Shown here piece by piece: positions 35,021-43,840 of a stretch of 64,000 nt of DNA; within the stretch, counting starts at the first letter, position 1; each line of letters begins with the position of its first letter. A program made the position numbers and the translations under genes. The DNA is taken from contig NZ_FTMX01000007.1 of assembly GCF_900156045.1 (NCBI RefSeq), positions 124,001 to 188,000 of the forward strand, in the 5' to 3' direction. Source of the stretch: Peribacillus simplex (GTDB lineage Bacteria; Bacillota; Bacilli; Bacillales; DSM-1321). The notes beneath the pieces are model-generated. The model did no database searches. It was given only the letters and a program-made list of their open reading frames with translations, and was not told the origin of the DNA.

Positions 35021-35980
35021 ATGAAAAAGGTCTTGGTAACGGGGGCTTTAGGTCAAATTGGTTCAGAACTGACGCTGAAAATGAGAGAGATTTATGGAGC
35101 TGACAATATCATTGCAACAGATATTCGAAAAACGGACAGCGATGTTGCCCTATCAGGTCCATTTGAGATTTTAGATGTTACGGATGAAAAAGCGATGTTT
35201 AACATGGCAAAAAAACATGAAGTGGATACAATTATACATTTAGCCGCTTTATTGTCAGCAACAGCTGAAAAGAAACCTCTTTTAGCTTGGCATTTAAACA
35301 TGGGCGGATTGGTCAATGCTTTGGAATCGGCACGGGAACTCGATTGCCAATTATTCACACCTAGTTCGATTGGTGCGTTTGGTCCAACCACTCCTAAAGA
35401 TTGGACACCGCAAGACATCATTCAACGACCGAATACGATGTACGGAGTGAATAAAGTATCCGGAGAGTTATTATGTGATTATTATCATCATAAATTTGGG
35501 GTTGATACGAGGGGGCTTCGATTCCCGGGACTGATTTCGTATGTCACACCTCCTGGCGGTGGAACTACCGACTATGCAGTTGAAATTTACTATGAAGCGA
35601 TTAAAAACAAGCGATATACTTCTTACATTGATAAGGGAACGTATATGGATATGATGTATATGCCTGATGCTTTAGCTGCCATCATTAATCTAATGGAGGC
35701 AGATGCCTCAAAATTAAAACATCGCAATTCTTTCAATGTGTCAGCCATGAGCTTTGATCCGGAGCAAATTGCAGCCGAGATCAAAAGGCATATTCCGGAA
35801 TTTGTCATGAATTATGAGGTCGATCCTATAAGACAATCCATTGCCGATAGTTGGCCAAATACAATAGATTCAACTTGTGCAAAGGAAGAGTGGGGATTCA
35901 AGGCGGAATATGATTTAGAGAAAATGACGAATGATATGTTGTTGAAGCTGAGATTAAAGTCCCTTTTAGTAACAGCATGA
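35021..35980 (+). CDS. tdh: L-threonine 3-dehydrogenase, SDR (epimerase-like) type
   Basis: Oxidises threonine to 2-amino-3-ketobutyrate with NAD+. The 319-residue protein is of the extended short-chain dehydrogenase type, not the zinc-dependent one: GALGQIG at 8-14 binds NAD, S116 and the Y141-x3-K145 pair (YGVNK) are catalytic, and RFPGLIS and [16 protein letters not shown] are family signatures. ATG 35021 follows AGGGAGGG. 44 bases after kbl, same operon. Confidence 0.93.
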   Translation: MKKVLVTGALGQIGSELTLKMREIYGADNIIATDIRKTDSDVALSGPFEILDVTDEKAMFNMAKKHEVDTIIHLAALLSATAEKKPLLAWHLNMGGLVNALESARELDCQLFTPSSIGAFGPTTPKDWTPQDIIQRPNTMYGVNKVSGELLCDYYHHKFGVDTRGLRFPGLISYVTPPGGGTTDYAVEIYYEAIKNKRYTSYIDKGTYMDMMYMPDALAAIINLMEADASKLKHRNSFNVSAMSFDPEQIAAEIKRHIPEFVMNYEVDPIRQSIADSWPNTIDSTCAKEEWGFKAEYDLEKMTNDMLLKLRLKSLLVTA

Positions 35981-35994
35981 ATTAACCTGCCAGC

Positions 35995-36026
35995 CGAATA
36001 AAAGAGTTGCAATACTCTTTTATTCG
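35995..36026 (+). terminator. Hairpin after tdh
   Basis: CGAATAAAAGAGT (35995-36007) and ACTCTTTTATTCG (36014-36026) form a perfect 13-bp stem, but no T-run follows, so termination strength is uncertain. Confidence 0.55.
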
Positions 36027-36084
36027 AGTTACTTTATACAGAGGAATTTTAACGTTTAAGGGGTGGGCCTTTATAAACGATAAA

Positions 36085-36100
36085 AAGTAAGCGCTTTCTA
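36085..36100 (+). promoter_or_regulatory. Candidate cre site (CcpA) before the permease
   Basis: AAGTAAGCGCTTTCTA matches the catabolite-responsive element WTGNAARCGNWWNCAW in 14 of 16 positions, with the classical TAAGCGCTTT core. It lies 210 bases before the amino acid permease gene. The rest of the 330-base gap holds no gene. Confidence 0.55.
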
Positions 36101-36312
36101 TGATACCTTGAACAGAATTAAGATATAACATGAAATTTGATAGTAATCTTTTTAACTGTCAGGAATGCTTAAGAGTGAAGAATGATTTTATGAGGCAGCT
36201 TTAAGAAAGATTAAAAAAAGTGGAGCCTGCTATATCATTTCTATACTAAATAGGGAGTGTATTAAGCATCTTGCATTAAATTTCGACTATTAGTAGTGTA
36301 GGGGGAAATGGA

Positions 36313-37710
36313 ATGGCAAACAAAGATTTGAATAGGGACTTGAAAGGTCGTCATATTCAGATGATCGCTTTGGGCGGAACTATTGGTGTCGGTTTATTCA
36401 TGGGTTCAGCCAGCACGATTCAATGGACAGGTCCGTCAGTAATGTTAGCTTATGCGATCTCTGGGATCTTTATATTCTTAATCATGCGTGCAATGGGGGA
36501 AATGTTGTATTTAGAGCCAAGTACAGGTTCATTTGCAACATTTGGTTATAAGTACATTCATCCATTGGCAGGGTATATGACTGCATGGAGTAACTGGTTC
36601 CAGTGGGTTATTGTCGGGATGGCAGAAATTATAGCAGTGGGGACGTACATGCAGTATTGGTTCCCTGATCTCCCGGCTTGGATTCCAGGTTTAATCGCAA
36701 TGGTGATTCTTGGAGCAGCGAACTTAATTTCCGTTAAATCCTTTGGGGAAATTGAATTTTGGTTTGCACTGATTAAAATCGTAACGATCATATTAATGAT
36801 CGTTGCAGGATTTGGACTTATTTTCTTTGGAATCGGTAATGGAGGGGAAGCCTTAGGATTATCGAATCTCTGGGAACATGGTGGTTTATTTACAGGTGGT
36901 TGGAAGGGCTTCTTCTTTGCTCTCTCACTGGTGGTTGCCGCTTATCAAGGTGTAGAACTAATCGGGATTACGGCTGGTGAAGCAAAAGATCCTCAAGAAA
37001 CGATAACCAAAGCGATTCAAAGTACCATTTGGCGTATTTTAATTTTCTATATCGGTGCGATTTTCATTATTGTAACCGTTTACCCTTGGGATCAATTAAG
37101 TGCAATTGGAAGTCCATTTGTTGCTACTTTTGCCAAAGTTGGTATCACGGCAGCAGCTGGAATCATTAATTTTGTCGTAATCACGGCTGCTATGTCTGGC
37201 TGCAATAGTGGTATTTACAGTGCAGGACGTATGCTTTACACATTAGGGATGAATGGCCAAGCGCCAAAATTCTTTGCGAAAGTATCTAATAGCGGTGTAC
37301 CTTTATTCGGTACGTTCGGAGTGATAGTCGGGTTAGCAATTGGGGTTGTATTAAGTTATATTGCACCAGAAAATTTATTTGTGCATGTATATAGTGCAAG
37401 TGTACTTCCTGGTATGATTCCGTGGTTTGTCATTCTGATCAGCCAAATTCAATTCAGGAAAATTAAAAAAGCTGAAATGCACAATCATCCATTCAAAATG
37501 CCTTTTGCACCAGTTACAAACTACCTGACCATCGCTTTCTTGATTATGGTATTAATCGGTATGTGGTTTAATGATGACACACGTATATCACTAATGGTTG
37601 GAATAGGTTTTCTGGCTATCGTTGTAATTAGTTATTTCGTTTTTGGAATAGGCAAGCGTGTACAAGCCGATTCTCAGACAATGGCTCAGAAGGAAGATAA
37701 AGTGGGTTAA
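36313..37710 (+). CDS. Amino acid permease (APC family), probably for threonine or alanine/serine
   Basis: A 465-residue transporter with twelve predicted membrane segments and the AAT-group signatures: [20 protein letters not shown] at 10-29, [29 protein letters not shown], and [21 protein letters not shown]. It resembles B. subtilis YbxG and YdgF. Placement directly after kbl-tdh suggests it brings in threonine for their pathway; this is inference. RBS TAGGGGG. A cre-like site and a separate leader indicate it has its own promoter. Confidence 0.87.
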   Translation: MANKDLNRDLKGRHIQMIALGGTIGVGLFMGSASTIQWTGPSVMLAYAISGIFIFLIMRAMGEMLYLEPSTGSFATFGYKYIHPLAGYMTAWSNWFQWVIVGMAEIIAVGTYMQYWFPDLPAWIPGLIAMVILGAANLISVKSFGEIEFWFALIKIVTIILMIVAGFGLIFFGIGNGGEALGLSNLWEHGGLFTGGWKGFFFALSLVVAAYQGVELIGITAGEAKDPQETITKAIQSTIWRILIFYIGAIFIIVTVYPWDQLSAIGSPFVATFAKVGITAAAGIINFVVITAAMSGCNSGIYSAGRMLYTLGMNGQAPKFFAKVSNSGVPLFGTFGVIVGLAIGVVLSYIAPENLFVHVYSASVLPGMIPWFVILISQIQFRKIKKAEMHNHPFKMPFAPVTNYLTIAFLIMVLIGMWFNDDTRISLMVGIGFLAIVVISYFVFGIGKRVQADSQTMAQKEDKVG

Positions 37711-37734
37711 TCTATAATTCACTTCGGGTTTTGC

Positions 37735-37762
37735 AAAGGGTTGCTTCGGCAGCCCTTTTCCA
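37735..37762 (+). terminator. Terminator after the permease
   Basis: AAAGGGTTGC and GCAGCCCTTT form a 10-bp stem closed by a TTCG tetraloop, then TTTC. The following 330 bases show no gene. Confidence 0.9.
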
Positions 37763-38093
37763 ATGAAACTAAAAGGGCAGCTTAGTTTTGACAAGAGATG
37801 ATAAAATGATAATTGAGATGAAAGTTGTGCCATAGATATTGCTTGTTGGATATATGAGGTGTATAGTGACCTTGGATATACAGAGAAGCAATTGAAAACA
37901 GTAAGTAATGGTTCTTGTTGGGCTCCCTTAGTTAATTAAAAGCTTTCTGGGCTATGATGAATGGAGAAAGGTCAGGGCAGTCTAGTTAATGACATCAGGA
38001 TACGTTTCCGGCAAAGTTTAGTGTAAGATAACTGCGATGTTATTACTTCTTAAAATAGAATGTTAAAAATCATAAGAGAAGGAGACATTGACA

Positions 38094-38387
38094 ATGACAA
38101 CTTCAAAGAAGAATTTGAGGACTTGCGAAAAGGGTCACAAATACTATAAATCCAGCGACTGTCCGACCTGCCCAGTATGTGAGCAAGAACGCAAACCTGA
38201 CACCGGATTTCTTTCATTGCTTTCGGCACCAGCCAGACGGGCTTTAGAAAACAATGGGGTTACCTCATTACATCAGCTATCAACATATAGTGAAAAAGAG
38301 ATTTTGAAGTTTCACGGTATGGGACCAGCTTCTTTACCTAAACTTAGGGATGCTCTGGAGACAGGTGGGTTATCTTTCAAAGATTAA
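38094..38387 (+). CDS. RNA polymerase alpha C-terminal-domain-like protein with a cysteine-rich N-terminus
   Basis: A 97-residue protein. Its N-terminal third has a possible zinc-binding pattern (CEKGHKYYKSSDCPTCPVCE), and residues about 40-95 resemble the alpha-CTD/helix-hairpin-helix fold: LSAPARRALENNGVTSLHQL followed by LKFHGMGPASLPKLRDAL, which corresponds to the DNA- and activator-binding part of RpoA. ATG 38094 lies 9 bases behind AGAAGGAG. Similar stand-alone proteins are found in Firmicutes, function unknown; a DNA-binding regulator is the obvious guess. Confidence 0.75.
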   Translation: MTTSKKNLRTCEKGHKYYKSSDCPTCPVCEQERKPDTGFLSLLSAPARRALENNGVTSLHQLSTYSEKEILKFHGMGPASLPKLRDALETGGLSFKD

Positions 38388-38559
38388 CCACCTAGAATGC
38401 TTAATCTTGCAGGAACGCCTTTTATGCTTGCCGGTTCCATACATTCAATTTCTTTATCATGGGGTCTTTATGTAAATAAGGGATCAGGAACATCTTTTTT
38501 TATGGACGTCATCCTTGTTAAACTGGTAGTAACTCTAAAAAGTGAGGTAACGAAAAATC

Positions 38560-39480
38560 ATGAGTTCCTATACTCCCTATTATGAATTCAATCGAAAAAA
38601 GTGGGCATCTTTGCGAAACCATACCCCTCTCCCTTTAACTGAAGAAGAATTGGATAACTTAAAAGGTATAAATGAAGAAATATCCATTCAGGAAGTAGAA
38701 GAGGTTTACTTGCCCTTGACTCGTTTAATCAATTTATATGTTGAAGCATCTCAGCAGCTTAATACAGCCACTTCTTCATTTCTAAAAACCAATGATAAAA
38801 AAGTACCTTATATCATTGGAATTGCAGGGAGTGTTGCTGTAGGAAAGAGTACGACAGCAAGGTTACTTCAGACCTTATTATCCAGATGGGATAATCATAG
38901 AAACGTAGGTCTTGTCACTACCGACGGTTTTTTGTACCCAAATGATCATTTAGAAGAAAAAGGACTAATGAAAAGAAAAGGGTTTCCTGAAAGTTATGAT
39001 ACTCAAAAATTGATTAATCTTATCGGGGATGTAAAAGCAGGAAAAAATAAAGTGGAAGTTCCAATCTACTCACATTTGAAATATGACATTTTGCCAAATG
39101 AAGTGCAGACCATCTGTAATCCGGATATTTTAATAGTGGAAGGTATTAATGTTCTTCAAGTTGATAAGGAAAATCAAGTATTCGTCAGTGACTTTTTTGA
39201 TTTCTCACTTTATGTTGATGCAGACGCAAATGACATAGAGCGGTGGTATGTTGAAAGGTTCCTTTTACTTCAGAAGACCGCATTTCAAAGTCCCGAATCC
39301 TATTTTCATCGTTATATTGACTTGTCGAAAGAACAAGCCATTAAACAAGCGACCCAAATTTGGGATGAAATTAATTTGAAGAATTTACATGAAAATATAC
39401 TGCAGACAAAAGGACGGGCAAAACTCGTTCTAAAAAAAGGTTCAGATCACAAAGCTGAAAATATCTATTTGCGAAAATGA
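38560..39480 (+). CDS. coaA: Type I pantothenate kinase
   Basis: Phosphorylates pantothenate, the first and controlling step of coenzyme A synthesis. The 306 residues carry the P-loop [15 protein letters not shown] near 92-106, [20 protein letters not shown] and [10 protein letters not shown], all CoaA signatures. Many bacilli rely on the type III enzyme CoaX in addition. RBS GTGAGG is rather far (about 13 bases) from the ATG. The gene stands alone. Confidence 0.93.
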   Translation: MSSYTPYYEFNRKKWASLRNHTPLPLTEEELDNLKGINEEISIQEVEEVYLPLTRLINLYVEASQQLNTATSSFLKTNDKKVPYIIGIAGSVAVGKSTTARLLQTLLSRWDNHRNVGLVTTDGFLYPNDHLEEKGLMKRKGFPESYDTQKLINLIGDVKAGKNKVEVPIYSHLKYDILPNEVQTICNPDILIVEGINVLQVDKENQVFVSDFFDFSLYVDADANDIERWYVERFLLLQKTAFQSPESYFHRYIDLSKEQAIKQATQIWDEINLKNLHENILQTKGRAKLVLKKGSDHKAENIYLRK

Positions 39481-40006
39481 TAACTTAAATGTAGATATTA
39501 TGTATAGGGATAATGTTTTTTTGTAATAATAATTAAGGATAAAATTCTTTTTATAAGGGACTATGCAATAAGTCTTGAAATTAGAAATATTATCAATGCT
39601 CGTACCTAATATTGGTTTAATTATCAGTAATTATTGGTATTGTTATAATATCTACTTATTGGGTGGAATTTATGATCCAAGTTAAAAAGGTAGTGGTTTA
39701 GCAATTTCAGGAATGTCCTTATTTTTTCGGGAAATGGTTACAGAAACTTCTAATTTCACTTCCGATTTTGTCAATAAATGTGTATTTTCGTCACTTTTTC
39801 TGATGTGTCAATATTATTTCACTAACAGTTTCTTCCTTCAATAAGGGGGAACTGCTGAAGAAATCTTTTTCTTCGACTATCAGGGCGGATAAGTTTAAGC
39901 TAATTTCTTCACAAAATCAATTTTTTAACAAAAAAAGTAATAGTAGAATATTTTAATCTATGAAATAATAATAATAGATTATGATATAGTTATAAGGAGA
40001 CAGAAA
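39481..40006. other. Long AT-rich intergenic region before mqo
   Basis: About 525 very AT-rich bases with many -10-like hexamers. No terminator for coaA, no gene and no recognisable RNA. Confidence 0.5.
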
Positions 40007-40010
40007 AGGT

Positions 40011-40088
40011 GTGTTCCTAGTTCGTGCCTGGCTTTTTGTGACACCTAAGCAGGAGCGCCTACATCTTTTTTGCAAATATAGGGGATAA
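40011..40088 (+). other. Candidate 25-codon leader ORF / structured leader of mqo
   Basis: A GTG ten bases after AAGGAGA opens a frame (MFLVRAWLFVTPKQERLHLF, then CKYRG) whose stop lies at the mqo ribosome binding site. AGGTGT (40007-40012) and ACACCT (40041-40046) can pair across its first part. It may be a leader peptide or merely a dispersed repeat fragment. Confidence 0.3.
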
Positions 40089-40099
40089 GGAAGGTTATA

Positions 40100-41605
40100 A
40101 TGAGCAACATACAGAAACAAACAGACGTTATCTTAATTGGCGGCGGAGTCATGAGCGCGACTTTGGGATCATTACTGAAAGAGTTAGCACCGGAATGGGA
40201 AATCAAAGTATTTGAGAAGCTTGCAAACGCAGGAGAAGAAAGCTCTAACGAATGGAATAATGCGGGTACGGGACATTCTGCACTGTGCGAGCTTAACTAT
40301 ACATCCGAGAAATCTGACGGATCTATAGATATTAGCAAAGCAATTAAAATTAATGAACAGTTCCAAGTTTCATTGCAGTTTTGGTCGTATCTTGTAAACT
40401 GTAAGCTGATTGATAATCCGCAAGACTTTATCATGCCATTGCCTCATATGAGTATGGTACAAGGGGATAAAAATGTAGCGTTCTTAAAGAAACGTTTTGA
40501 AGCGCTGTCAAAAAATCCTCTGTTCCAAGGTATGGAGTATTCCGATGACCCAGCAAAACTGATGGAATGGATTCCACTTATTATGCAAGACCGTCCATCG
40601 AATGATTCTATAGCGGCAACAAAAATTGATTACGGTACAGACGTTAACTTTGGTGCTTTAACACGCATGTTGTTTGACCATCTAAAGACTAAAAACGTCG
40701 ATATCAAATATAAACATAGTGTTGATAATGTTAAACGTGCCAGCGATGGCTCATGGGAATTAAAAGTGCGTAATGTCGATACTGGTAGCGTAGAACGCCA
40801 TAATGCTAAATTCGTCTTTATCGGAGGCGGGGGCGGAAGCTTGCATTTGCTGCAAAAATCCGGTATTCCTGAAGGGAAACATATTGGCGGATTCCCAGTA
40901 AGCGGATACTTCATGGTATGTAATAATCCTGAAGTTGTTGAGCAGCATCATGGAAAAGTATACGGAAAGGCTAAAGTTGGTGCTCCACCAATGTCTGTTC
41001 CGCATCTTGATACACGTTTTATCGACAATAAAAAATCGTTGCTATTTGGACCATTTGCGGGCTTCTCACCGAAGTTCCTGAAAACAGGTTCAATGTTCGA
41101 TTTAATAACTTCCGTAAAACCGAATAATGTTTTAACTATGTTGGCGGCAGGCGCAAAAGAGATGCCATTGACAAAATACCTGATTCAGCAGGTTATGTTA
41201 TCGAAAGAACAGCGCATGGAAGAGTTACGAGAGTTCATCCCGAACGCTAAGAGCGAGGATTGGGATTTAGTAGTAGCTGGCCAACGTGTACAAGTTATCA
41301 AAGATACTGCAGAAGGCGGCAAAGGTACACTTCAATTTGGTACGGAAGTTGTCAGTGCATCCGATGGCTCGATTGCAGCACTGCTAGGTGCATCTCCAGG
41401 TGCTTCTACTGCTGTTCAGGTTATGCTTGAGGTAATTAATAAATGCTTCCCGCAACGTATGAAAGAATGGGAACCAAAAATTAAAGAAATGATTCCTTCT
41501 TATGGAGAGTCACTAATGGAAAACCCAGAGCTTCTGCACGAAATTCAAACTTCAACTTCAGAGACGCTTGGTCTGAGCAAAAAAAAAGAGCTAGTTTATA
41601 GTTAA
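40100..41605 (+). CDS. mqo: Malate:quinone oxidoreductase
   Basis: FAD-dependent membrane-associated enzyme that oxidises malate to oxaloacetate and passes electrons to the quinone pool. The 501-residue protein begins with the dinucleotide motif [15 protein letters not shown] and has the Mqo stretches [52 protein letters not shown] and [23 protein letters not shown]. Together with the class I fumarase it provides a complete fumarate-malate-oxaloacetate route in this window, though the genes are 13 kb apart. Confidence 0.95.
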   Translation: MSNIQKQTDVILIGGGVMSATLGSLLKELAPEWEIKVFEKLANAGEESSNEWNNAGTGHSALCELNYTSEKSDGSIDISKAIKINEQFQVSLQFWSYLVNCKLIDNPQDFIMPLPHMSMVQGDKNVAFLKKRFEALSKNPLFQGMEYSDDPAKLMEWIPLIMQDRPSNDSIAATKIDYGTDVNFGALTRMLFDHLKTKNVDIKYKHSVDNVKRASDGSWELKVRNVDTGSVERHNAKFVFIGGGGGSLHLLQKSGIPEGKHIGGFPVSGYFMVCNNPEVVEQHHGKVYGKAKVGAPPMSVPHLDTRFIDNKKSLLFGPFAGFSPKFLKTGSMFDLITSVKPNNVLTMLAAGAKEMPLTKYLIQQVMLSKEQRMEELREFIPNAKSEDWDLVVAGQRVQVIKDTAEGGKGTLQFGTEVVSASDGSIAALLGASPGASTAVQVMLEVINKCFPQRMKEWEPKIKEMIPSYGESLMENPELLHEIQTSTSETLGLSKKKELVYS

Positions 41606-41640
41606 TTTTTGGATATCGAAGCAACATTGAAATTAAAAAC

Positions 41641-41682
41641 AAAAGAACCTTTAATCTATCTATGATTGAAGGTTCTTTTTTT
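41641..41682 (+). terminator. Terminator after mqo
   Basis: AAAGAACCTTTAATC pairs with GATTGAAGGTTCTTT, followed by a long T-run. Confidence 0.93.
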
Positions 41683-41835
41683 GTCTTGAAGCCTTATTCA
41701 ATTAAGGATGATTACTTGTAGATAAACTCGATGAAAATTGAGTTTGTCTACATTTTTATGCGAAATCTTTTGGGATGCTTTAATTGCATCCCTTAGTTTG
41801 TAGACAAAAGGGTTCTATCTAAAAGTTAAAACTAA

Positions 41836-41959
41836 GTTGATTGGAGCGGGTGTTCGAGACTCTTGCGGGAAAAGCGCGCCTAGGGGAGACCCCGCAGGCG
41901 CAAGCCGAGGAGGCTCCCAGACCTCCCGTGGAAAGCGAGTGCCGTTCGTTCCAATCAAC
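41836..41959. repeat. 124-bp dispersed GC-rich repeat with terminal inverted repeats
   Basis: The ends are exact 10-bp inverted repeats, GTTGATTGGA (41836-41845) and TCCAATCAAC (41950-41959). The inside is GC-rich and strongly foldable (CTTGCGGGAAAAGCGCGCC, GGGGAGACCCCGCAGGCGC, GGAGGCTCCC). I recognise this as a dispersed element common in Bacillus-group genomes. It has no coding capacity, so it is MITE-like or a structured RNA. Confidence 0.8.
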
Positions 41960-41980
41960 GTCCAAATTGTACAAGCGCTT

Positions 41981-43042
41981 CTAATGTACATCTGAATTTA
42001 TTTGGGAAATGGTCTCTTTATCGCAAATGACGAAAAGCTGTGCATCGTCAGGAATTCGTTCATCTAATTTTTGGTTTATGTTAAGATCACCACGATCTGC
42101 TACCAGTGTGGCTCCTTTATTAAGAAGATCTATGAACGCATCACGATAGGTTCGCCATTCAGCTTGTTTAGAAATCTCATACATGGTTTCTTCATACTTT
42201 GTACTCATAAGTTCAGAATACATATGGATGACTCCATGAGAAAATAATGATCGTACTGCAGCGTGGGAGATCATTTCTTGTGTAGGAATAAACTCATCCA
42301 CCTTTACACGCTCGAATAAACGGATATGCTTTTGATTGATCACTTCAGCGGTGACATGAATGGACGTACTCGTTTTTTCCTCAATGGCCGTTATGGCAGT
42401 GGCAACTAATAATGTCTTTCCATCAACGAGTAACGGATCTTTTGTGGCATAATTATCTTGCGTTATTTGGTCAGCAAAAATGATAACGCCTTTTGCTCTA
42501 GGCAGATTTGCACGGAGTAATGTTTCTTCATCGGTAGCATCCCCGCGAACATAAAACAGACGTTCCTCCATCATTGGAGCTTTTTCCAAGTTATCAATGA
42601 TTACAATATCAATGGTTTCATCAGATTTGAAAATTTCTTGGAGTGCTGATTTTGACTTATCACTCCATCCAATCAAAATGATATGATTTTTACCTGTATA
42701 TTTCATTTTTCCACCAACTTTACGTTTTTCGATAAGATATACAGATTTAATGATTTTTCCAATGAAAAGACTAACAAGCCCAATACCCGTGATATAAAGG
42801 CCAATGGTAAATGCTTTTCCAAGGTCGGTGACCGGTGCATAGTCTCCAAAACCAACCGTAGCAAGCGTGGTAAGAACCCAGTAAACTGAGGTTAAATATG
42901 ATTCAAACGTCTGTGGCTCTATAGAATAAACAACATACGCAGCAACTAATATGTATAAAATGGCAAATGGTATAAAGATTCTACCTCTTAATTTAATCAG
43001 GTAATATATTATTTTTTTTACCGTAATCCTCATCATACCCAT
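41981..43042 (-). CDS. Potassium channel protein with RCK (TrkA-N) domain
   Basis: A two-membrane-segment K+ channel with the selectivity filter TLATVGFGDYAP in the N-terminal third, followed by a cytoplasmic TrkA-N/RCK nucleotide-binding domain (HIILIGWSDKSKSALQEIF) and a C-terminal extension. About 353 residues if begun at the ATG at 43042; the frame is open to a TTG at 43093 (370 residues), and no start has a clear ribosome site. It resembles B. subtilis YugO, a channel used in electrical signalling of biofilms. Orthology is uncertain. Confidence 0.82.
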   Translation of the reverse strand: MGMMRITVKKIIYYLIKLRGRIFIPFAILYILVAAYVVYSIEPQTFESYLTSVYWVLTTLATVGFGDYAPVTDLGKAFTIGLYITGIGLVSLFIGKIIKSVYLIEKRKVGGKMKYTGKNHIILIGWSDKSKSALQEIFKSDETIDIVIIDNLEKAPMMEERLFYVRGDATDEETLLRANLPRAKGVIIFADQITQDNYATKDPLLVDGKTLLVATAITAIEEKTSTSIHVTAEVINQKHIRLFERVKVDEFIPTQEMISHAAVRSLFSHGVIHMYSELMSTKYEETMYEISKQAEWRTYRDAFIDLLNKGATLVADRGDLNINQKLDERIPDDAQLFVICDKETISQINSDVH

Positions 43043-43298
43043 CCTAGTTTTCAAGTCATCATCGATTAAATTTATATTTCCCCAATTTAACAATTAATTA
43101 AACGTAAGTGTAAAAACTATTTTTTTCCCAAGCAGGGAGCAAGAAGCATATAAAAATAGAGCTTAGTTATTTAAAAATCTCTTATGCATAAAAAGGGGCA
43201 GGATCGTTGAGAATTCCATTGAGTTTCATCTGCCCAAGTTTAATAGACTACACAATCAGTATAAGTTTTTTGTACCAGATCACACATTCTGCTACTAA

Positions 43299-43439
43299 AT
43301 TTTAGGGATAACGTACCTTGTCACTGCCATTACCGTACGTATTTGGCCATTAAATAAAATGAGCGACGATTATTATTCGGATAATGCCGATCTAGAAGAA
43401 GTTATCAAAGAAGGACTTTTCAAAAATGTCTGGATATGA
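43299..43439 (+). pseudogene. C-terminal fragment of an unidentified membrane protein
   Basis: An open frame without a start encodes ILGITYLVTAITVRIWPLNK, then an acidic tail MSDDYYSDNADLEEVIKEG. A hydrophobic end followed by a charged tail suggests the C-terminus of a transporter. Nothing in front continues it, and an otherwise ownerless terminator lies 135 bases downstream. The surrounding 43094-43740 contains no other supportable gene. Confidence 0.4.
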
Positions 43440-43573
43440 AGTTGATAGTAATCTGGTTTGAACGGACGCTCATCACGTTAATTATTGCTGCACTATCGCA
43501 ATATTGCTGCTTTAGTTCCAATCAACGAATCTTAATTCGATTCACAGGTCGAACAGGTGCGTTCGTATTTATA

Positions 43574-43609
43574 AGGTCGACCAGTAAAAATTACTGGTTG
43601 ACCTTTTTA
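43574..43609 (+). terminator. Strong terminator with no intact gene before it
   Basis: AAGGTCGACCAGTAA and TTACTGGTTGACCTT form a 15-bp stem (one G-U), followed by TTT. Confidence 0.85.
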
Positions 43610-43771
43610 ATATATCAGCAGCAAGGGTAGGACCTACGGGTGCACGGGACATTTGAAGGCTTGTTGGGACGTAGTATAAATTATTTGGAGCAGCATCATC
43701 ACAGAAAAGGATATTGGTTAATATGTTTCTAACAAAACATATTAATATTTTACGAGAGTTTCTACATTATA

Positions 43772-43800
43772 TTGACAATAATATAGTTACTCATTACACT
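43772..43800 (+). promoter_or_regulatory. SigA promoter of the nik-like operon
   Basis: TTGACA (43772-43777), 17 bases, TACACT (43795-43800). A consensus -35 with the ideal spacer; the predicted transcription start falls within the Fur box that follows. Confidence 0.78.
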
Positions 43801-43815
43801 TGAAAATGATTCTCA
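43801..43815. promoter_or_regulatory. Fur box of the nik-like operon
   Basis: TGAAAATGATTCTCA matches the 7-1-7 consensus TGATAATNATTATCA except at two positions and lies directly after the -10 element, an ideal place for repression when iron is sufficient. Confidence 0.78.
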
Positions 43816-43840
43816 ATATTGTACAGGAGGCACCAATGTT

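Noticed and set aside
38397..38585. A 62-codon frame between the alpha-CTD-like gene and coaA
   Set aside because: No ribosome binding site, and it runs into the coaA start.
43436..43630. A 64-codon frame ending in a strong hairpin
   Set aside because: It runs through the terminator stem and has no ribosome site.
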